DNA of 64,000 nt. It comes from Klenkia taihuensis. GTDB taxonomy: Bacteria; Actinomycetota; Actinomycetes; Mycobacteriales; Geodermatophilaceae. The stretch is taken from assembly GCF_900112525.1 (NCBI RefSeq), contig NZ_FOMD01000003.1, positions 124,001 through 188,000 on the forward strand, in the 5' to 3' direction. This document shows, piece after piece, positions 59,701 to 64,000 of this stretch. Below the pieces are notes generated by a model. It saw only the letters and a list, made by a program, of their open reading frames with translations, was not told where the DNA came from and did not search any database. Each line of letters starts with the position of its first letter. The first letter of the stretch is position 1. A program made the position numbers and the translations under genes.

Positions 59701-60830
59701 GGGGTGCTCCAGTCGGTGCGGGCGGGGCGGACGGTGCCGGTGACCTCGCCGAGCCCGATGCGGGTCCCGCCGGGGCCGGGCGCGGTGGCGCTGATGGTCA
59801 CGGTGTCGCCGTCCTCGAGGTACGTGCGGGTCGTGCCGTCGGCGAGGGGGATCGGCTCGGTGCCGCCCCAGGAGAGCTCCAGAAGGGAGCCGCGCTGGTC
59901 GCGGTCGGGGCCGGAGACGGTGCCGGAGGCGAACAGGTCCCCGGTGCGCAGGGTGGCGCCGTTGACGGTGAGGTGGGCCAGCTGCTGGGGCGCCGTCCAG
60001 TGCATCGGCGCGAACGGCGGCCGGGACACGACCTGCCCGTTGAGCCGGACCTCCAGGGTGAGGTCCAGGCCCCAGCGCAGGCCGGCGTCGTCCAGGTAGG
60101 GCAGGACGGCGGTGGCCCGCGGCGGCGGGTCGACCCGGGCGTGCTCCAGCGCGGCGAGCGGCACCACCCACGGCGAGACCGACGTCAGGAAGCTCTTGCC
60201 GAGGAAGGGCCCCAGCGGCACGTACTCCCAGGCCTGCAGGTCGCGGGCGGACCAGTCGTTGACCAGGCAGACACCGAACACGTGGTCGGCGAACGCCCCG
60301 ACAGCCACCGGGCCCGGTGCGGGGACGCCGACGACGAACCCGACCTCGGCCTCGATGTCCAGCCGGCGGCTCGGCCCGAACGTGGGCCCGTCGTCGTCCA
60401 GGCGCTGACCGCAGGGCCGGACGACGTCGGTGCCCGACACCGCCACCGTGCCCGCGCGGCCGTGGTACCCGATCGGCAGGTGCTCCCAGTTCGGGGTCAG
60501 CGGCGGCGAGCCGGGCCGGAAGATGCGCCCGACGTTCTCCGCGTGGTGCCGCGAGCTGTAGAAGTCGACGTAGTCGGCGACGGTGAACGGCAGGTGCAGC
60601 TCGACGTCGGCCAGCGGCACCCGGTGCGGCCCGTCGGCCCAGCGCGGCAGCTGCTCCCGCACCGCCGCCCACGCGGCCGGCCCCTGCGCGAGGAAGGCGT
60701 CCAGGCTGCCGGTGGCGTGCACCGGGTCGCCCGAGGCCGCGGCCAGGTCGAGCACCTCGTCGCCGACCAGCACCCCGGTCCGCGGCTGCGTGCCGGGGGT
60801 GGAGAAGACGCCGTGGGGGAACGCGGTCAC
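59697..60830 (-). CDS. fahA: Fumarylacetoacetase
   Basis: A 377-residue protein of full family length. Landmarks are PFTVADYVDFYSSRHHAENVG, the metal and substrate loop IGYHGRAGTV, DIEAEVGFVVG, NDWSARDLQAWEYVPLGPFLGKSF and DLFASGTVSGPDRDQRGSLLEL. It hydrolyses fumarylacetoacetate to fumarate and acetoacetate. GTG 60830 overlaps the hmgA stop. Confidence 0.95.
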   Translation of the reverse strand: MTAFPHGVFSTPGTQPRTGVLVGDEVLDLAAASGDPVHATGSLDAFLAQGPAAWAAVREQLPRWADGPHRVPLADVELHLPFTVADYVDFYSSRHHAENVGRIFRPGSPPLTPNWEHLPIGYHGRAGTVAVSGTDVVRPCGQRLDDDGPTFGPSRRLDIEAEVGFVVGVPAPGPVAVGAFADHVFGVCLVNDWSARDLQAWEYVPLGPFLGKSFLTSVSPWVVPLAALEHARVDPPPRATAVLPYLDDAGLRWGLDLTLEVRLNGQVVSRPPFAPMHWTAPQQLAHLTVNGATLRTGDLFASGTVSGPDRDQRGSLLELSWGGTEPIPLADGTTRTYLEDGDTVTISATAPGPGGTRIGLGEVTGTVRPARTDWSTP

Positions 60831-62017
60831 GAGGCCGGGCCGCGCCCGGACCAGGTCCAGGCGTACTCCCCGTCGTCCGACACCGTCCCGGCCTCGCCGA
60901 GCGAGAGCGGCCGGAAGGTGTCGACCATGACGGCCAGCTCGTCGAAGGACTCGGCACCCAGCGAGCCCTCGATGGCCGAGGGCTGCGGGCCGTGGCTGTG
61001 CCCGCCCGGGTGCAGGGAGATCGAGCCCTTGCCGATGCCCGAGCCCTTGCGGGCCTCGTAGTCGCCGTCGACGTAGAACATGACCTCGTCGGAGTCGACG
61101 TTGGAGTGGTAGTAGGGCACCGGGATCGCCAGCGGGTGGTAGTCGACCTTCCGCGGCACGAAGTTGCAGACCACGAAGCCCCCGCCCTCGAAGACCTGGT
61201 GCACCGGCGGCGGCTGGTGCACCCGGCCGGTGATCGGCTCGAAGTCGCTGATGTGGAACGCGTAGGGGTAGAGGCAGCCGTCCCAGCCGACCACGTCGAA
61301 GGGGTGCTCCGGGACGACGTGCACGGTGCCGCTCAGTCCGCCGGGGCCGTCGCCGCGGTGCTTGACGTACACCTCGACGTCGGTGCCCTCGACCACCAGC
61401 GGCCCGGTCGGCCCGCGCAGGTCGCGCTCGCAGTAGGGCGCGTGCTCCAGCAGCTGGCCGTACTTCGACAGGTACCGCTTCGGGGGCGCGATGTGCGAGT
61501 TCGCCTCGATCGCGTAGGTCCGCAGCTCACCGTCGGGCACCCAGCGGTGCGTCGTCGCGCGCGGGATGACCACGTAGTCGCCGGTGCCGACGGTCAGCGC
61601 GCCGAACACCGTCTCCACGACGGCGCTGCCCCGCTCGACGAAGACGCACTCGTCGCCGGTGGCGTTGCGGTAGAGCGGGCTCGGCGCGGTGGCCACCGAG
61701 TAGTGGATGCGGACGTCAACGTTGCCCAGCACCAGCCGGCGGCCCAGCACCGGGTCGGCGTCGGCGGCGAAGCCCAGGTCGTGCAGCTTCAGGTGCCGGG
61801 GGAGCAGCGGTGCGTTGGGGGTGAGCGCCTGGTCGGGGAGCTGCCAGGGCCGGGCGTCGACCAGCGAGCTGGGGACGCCGGCGTGGTAGAGCAGCGAGGA
61901 GTCGGAGGAGAAGCCCTCCTCGCCCATCAGCTCCTCGCGGTACAGGCCGCCGGAGGGGGTGCGGTGCTGGGTGTGCCGCTTCGGCGGGACGTTCCCCACC
62001 TGCCGGTAGAAGGCCAT
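60827..62017 (-). CDS. hmgA: Homogentisate 1,2-dioxygenase
   Basis: A 396-residue dioxygenase. The C-terminal iron site includes YYHSNVDSDEVMFYVDG (His/Glu) and SLHPGGHSHGPQPSA (His), following the FVPRKVDYHPLAIPVPYYH segment. The N-terminal YREELMGEEGFSSDSSLLYH is diagnostic. It opens homogentisate to maleylacetoacetate. It forms a coupled block with fahA. Confidence 0.95.
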   Translation of the reverse strand: MAFYRQVGNVPPKRHTQHRTPSGGLYREELMGEEGFSSDSSLLYHAGVPSSLVDARPWQLPDQALTPNAPLLPRHLKLHDLGFAADADPVLGRRLVLGNVDVRIHYSVATAPSPLYRNATGDECVFVERGSAVVETVFGALTVGTGDYVVIPRATTHRWVPDGELRTYAIEANSHIAPPKRYLSKYGQLLEHAPYCERDLRGPTGPLVVEGTDVEVYVKHRGDGPGGLSGTVHVVPEHPFDVVGWDGCLYPYAFHISDFEPITGRVHQPPPVHQVFEGGGFVVCNFVPRKVDYHPLAIPVPYYHSNVDSDEVMFYVDGDYEARKGSGIGKGSISLHPGGHSHGPQPSAIEGSLGAESFDELAVMVDTFRPLSLGEAGTVSDDGEYAWTWSGRGPAS

Positions 62018-62018
62018 G

Positions 62019-63584
62019 TCAGATCCGCTCCAGGGACGGGGTGGTGATGCGGGCGAGGGCGGACGGGAGGTCGGCCGGGTCGGTGAGGACGGCGGCCACG
62101 TGCGCGTCGGGCCGCAGCACCCAGATCTCGTCGGCGCAGGCCCCGAGCGCCCCGGCCAGCAGGCCGGAGGGGTCCAGGTCGTCGATCCGGTGCACCGCCA
62201 CCGGGCCGGCGGCGTCCGGGGCGGGGACGTCGGGGGCCTCGGCGGCCAGCAGCACGGTCAGGCCCTCCCGGGCCAGGGACCGCAGCCGCGTCAGGTCCGG
62301 CCGAGCGGCCACGACCACGGGGACGTCGGGGGCCAGCACCCCGGGCGCGGGCTCGGGGACGTCGCCGCGGGCGGGTCGCCCGGCGGCCGGGCGCCGCGGG
62401 TCGGGGGTGGTCAGCGGCGAGCCGGAGTACCAGAACGGCTCGGCCAGCCGGCCGCTGTCGACCTGGGCGCGGGCGGCCGGGTCGGTGGCCGCGCGCTCGA
62501 GCACGTCGAGCCGGTGCGCGGCCTCCTCGGGGCTGCCCGGCACCAGGAACCGCATGGTGGCCCCGGTGACGTCGAGGTTCTCCACCGCCGCGGCGTGCCG
62601 CTCGGTGGAGTAGGTCTCCAGCAGGTCCTCGCCGGCCCAGCCGCGCCGGACGAAGGCGATCTTCCAGGCCGCGTTCTCGGCGTCCAGCACCCCGGAGTTC
62701 AGCCCGCGGGCACCGAAGGGGGAGACCAGGTGGGCGGCGTCGCCGGCGACGAGCACCCGACCGACCCGCATCCGGTCGACCACCCGGGAGTGGAACCGGT
62801 AGACCGACTTCCAGACCACCTCGTAGGGCCGGTCGCCGACGACCTGCCGGATCCGGGCGTCCAGGCCCCCCGACGCCTCCTCGGCGGCCAGGTCGAAGTC
62901 CGGCGGCACCTGCCAGTCGATGCGGAAGGTGGAGTCCGGGCAGGGGTGGATGAGCACCTGCCGGCCGGGGTTCCACTCGGGGTCGAAGTAGAAACGGCGC
63001 TCGGTCTCCCAGCCGGGCAGCTCGGTGCGGATGTCGCAGATGAGGAACTGGTCGCCGAACGTCCGGCCCTCGAAGGACAGGCCGAGCTCGCGGCGCAGCA
63101 GGTCGGCCCGCGCGCCCCCGCAGACGACGGCGTGGCTGCCGCGGTGCTCGCTGCCGTCGGCGCAGCGCAGGACCACGCCGTCCTCGTCCTGGTCGATGCC
63201 CTCCACCCGGGCGCCCCAGCGGACCTCGACCAGCGGCTGGCCGGCAATCGCCTCGTCCAGCAGCTCCTCGGTGCGGCACTGGCTGACGTTGACGAACGGC
63301 GGGAACGGCGAGCGACCCCGGTCGACGAAACCTGCGGAGAACAGCTCGCGGTCGCGGTGGAAGGTGCGGGCGGTGGTCCAGGTGACCCCGTGCGGGGCGA
63401 CCTGGACGCCGACGGAGTCCCAGACGTCGAGGACGTCGCGCTGCTGGCAGATCGCCTTGGACCCGACCAGGTCGCGCTCGGGCCGGGCGTCGAGCACCAC
63501 CACGGGCAGGCCCCAGCGGGCCAGCAGCAACGCGGTCGTCTGACCGACCGGGCCGCACCCGACGACGAGGACCGGTGCCGTCAT
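62019..63584 (-). CDS. FAD-dependent aromatic monooxygenase (class A)
   Basis: A 521-residue flavoprotein of the PHBH/MhpA type: VLVVGCGPVGQTTALLLARWG (FAD fold), a DG-like segment HAVVCGGARADLL, and VLVAGDAAHLVSPFGARGLNSGVLDAENAAWK (GD motif). The C-terminal thioredoxin-like domain (PDLTRLRSLAREGLTVLL ... VLRPDAHVAAVL) occurs in such hydroxylases. It may hydroxylate a phenolic acid feeding the homogentisate route. ATG 63584 overlaps the MBL stop (ATGA). Confidence 0.9.
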   Translation of the reverse strand: MTAPVLVVGCGPVGQTTALLLARWGLPVVVLDARPERDLVGSKAICQQRDVLDVWDSVGVQVAPHGVTWTTARTFHRDRELFSAGFVDRGRSPFPPFVNVSQCRTEELLDEAIAGQPLVEVRWGARVEGIDQDEDGVVLRCADGSEHRGSHAVVCGGARADLLRRELGLSFEGRTFGDQFLICDIRTELPGWETERRFYFDPEWNPGRQVLIHPCPDSTFRIDWQVPPDFDLAAEEASGGLDARIRQVVGDRPYEVVWKSVYRFHSRVVDRMRVGRVLVAGDAAHLVSPFGARGLNSGVLDAENAAWKIAFVRRGWAGEDLLETYSTERHAAAVENLDVTGATMRFLVPGSPEEAAHRLDVLERAATDPAARAQVDSGRLAEPFWYSGSPLTTPDPRRPAAGRPARGDVPEPAPGVLAPDVPVVVAARPDLTRLRSLAREGLTVLLAAEAPDVPAPDAAGPVAVHRIDDLDPSGLLAGALGACADEIWVLRPDAHVAAVLTDPADLPSALARITTPSLERI

Positions 63585-64000
63585 GACTGCAGCTGGTCCC
63601 ACACCTGGCGGTCGCGCTCGGCGGTCCAGATGACGGGGCGCTCGATGCCCGAGAACTCGTCCCACAGCCGGGAGACGTCGAAGGGCAGGCAGTGCTCGAA
63701 GATCGGCCAGTGCCCGAACTTCGGGGCCAGCGCGGCGTGCGTGGCGTCGAAGGCGTCCTTCAGCGTGCCGCCGGAGCGGTGCGCGGTGCCGACCGTGTCG
63801 TGCATCGTGGTGAGGAAGGCGCGGGTCTGCTCGACGGCGGCGTCGACCTCGTCGCGGCCGCGGGCGATGGCGCCGCGGCCGCCGATCAGCTGCTGGGCGC
63901 CGAAGGCCTTGACCCGGTCCAGGGTGCCGGCGGCCCAGTCGAAGTGGAACGCGTCGCCGGTGTACAGCGCTGCCTGGCTCTCGACCAGGTCGCCGGCGAA
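63581..64000 (-). CDS. MBL-fold metallo-hydrolase, C-terminal part (partial)
   Basis: The last 139 codons are in the window and the frame is open to base 64000. The peptide (DLVESQAALYTGDAFHFDWA ... GGRGAIARGRDEVDAAVEQTRAFLTTMHD ... FDATHAALAPKFGHWPIFEHCLPFDVSRLWDE) matches the C-terminal part of MBL-fold proteins paired with flavin hydroxylases, where the metal-binding HxHxDH would lie upstream. It overlaps the monooxygenase start by 4 bases. The family assignment lacks the catalytic motif. Confidence 0.65.
   Translation of the reverse strand, partial: FAGDLVESQAALYTGDAFHFDWAAGTLDRVKAFGAQQLIGGRGAIARGRDEVDAAVEQTRAFLTTMHDTVGTAHRSGGTLKDAFDATHAALAPKFGHWPIFEHCLPFDVSRLWDEFSGIERPVIWTAERDRQVWDQLQS

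Noticed and set aside
1-64000. CRISPR arrays, tRNA/rRNA genes, insertion sequences, prophage
   Set aside because: No regular direct repeats with spacers, no recognisable tRNA or rRNA stretches, and no transposase, integrase or phage structural protein was seen.

Overview
The window comes from a very GC-rich actinobacterium, most likely of the Geodermatophilaceae (Blastococcus, Geodermatophilus or Modestobacter type). This is inferred from base composition, GTG/TTG start use, tightly packed 4-nt-overlap operons, and actinobacterial signals (a perfect TCGAAC-N4-GTTCGA LexA box, an IdeR/DtxR-type iron box, LppU-like proteins). No rRNA, tRNA, CRISPR array, insertion sequence or plasmid/phage hallmark gene was recognised. 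No gene-free stretch exceeds 300 bases; the longest (51406-51630) holds a palindromic repeat.

Layout. 1-6.5 kb: end of a luciferase-like oxidoreductase, a ferritin-like envelope or granule type protein, the RNA ligase RtcB, a DUF427 protein, and a DUF222/HNH endonuclease whose start lies under a LexA box. 6.5-16 kb: two tandem membrane-anchored four-cysteine proteins with a third paralogue at 13.4 kb, a coupled SDR / GH15 / GlcD-like operon, a ferredoxin-reductase-like flavoprotein, a thiolase and a LacI regulator. 16-22.4 kb: a large Cas4-like nuclease / DEDD exonuclease / UPF1-like helicase fusion, then an iron-regulated divergent pair (siderophore-binding lipoprotein and siderophore-interacting reductase). 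22-30 kb: DUF4126 and MFS membrane proteins, truncated haemoglobin, VOC protein, a hydrolase-TetR operon with a palindromic operator, a CbbX-type AAA ATPase and a GH13 glucosidase.

30.0-32.1 kb is an AT-richer two-gene island that looks horizontally acquired. A 37-kDa nucleoid-associated (NdpA/NA37) family protein is translationally coupled to a RelA/SpoT-type nucleotidyl synthetase with apparently intact catalytic motifs. This is the best candidate here for an undescribed (possibly defensive) system.

32-43 kb: M18 aminopeptidase, YbdK-type ligase, ethanolamine permease plus EutB/EutC without microcompartment genes, methionine aminopeptidase divergent from a small XRE regulator, and assorted enzymes. 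43-50.5 kb: cytochrome bd operon cydA-cydB-cydDC (CydD and CydC fused) divergent from a BlaI/M56 signalling pair, with three tandem BlaI-type operators between them. 50.5-51.6 kb: an AbiEi/DUF559-like gene bracketed by two related palindromic repeats. 51.6-55.6 kb: a sugar ABC importer lacking its own ATPase, then Hsp20 and a MerR regulator. 55.6-64 kb: a long minus-strand aromatic catabolic operon: MBL hydrolase (cut by the window end), flavin monooxygenase, homogentisate dioxygenase, fumarylacetoacetase, second MBL hydrolase, MHS-type transporter, IclR regulator and a glutamine-synthetase-like enzyme. It should channel an aromatic acid through homogentisate to fumarate and acetoacetate; the maleylacetoacetate isomerase is not in view.
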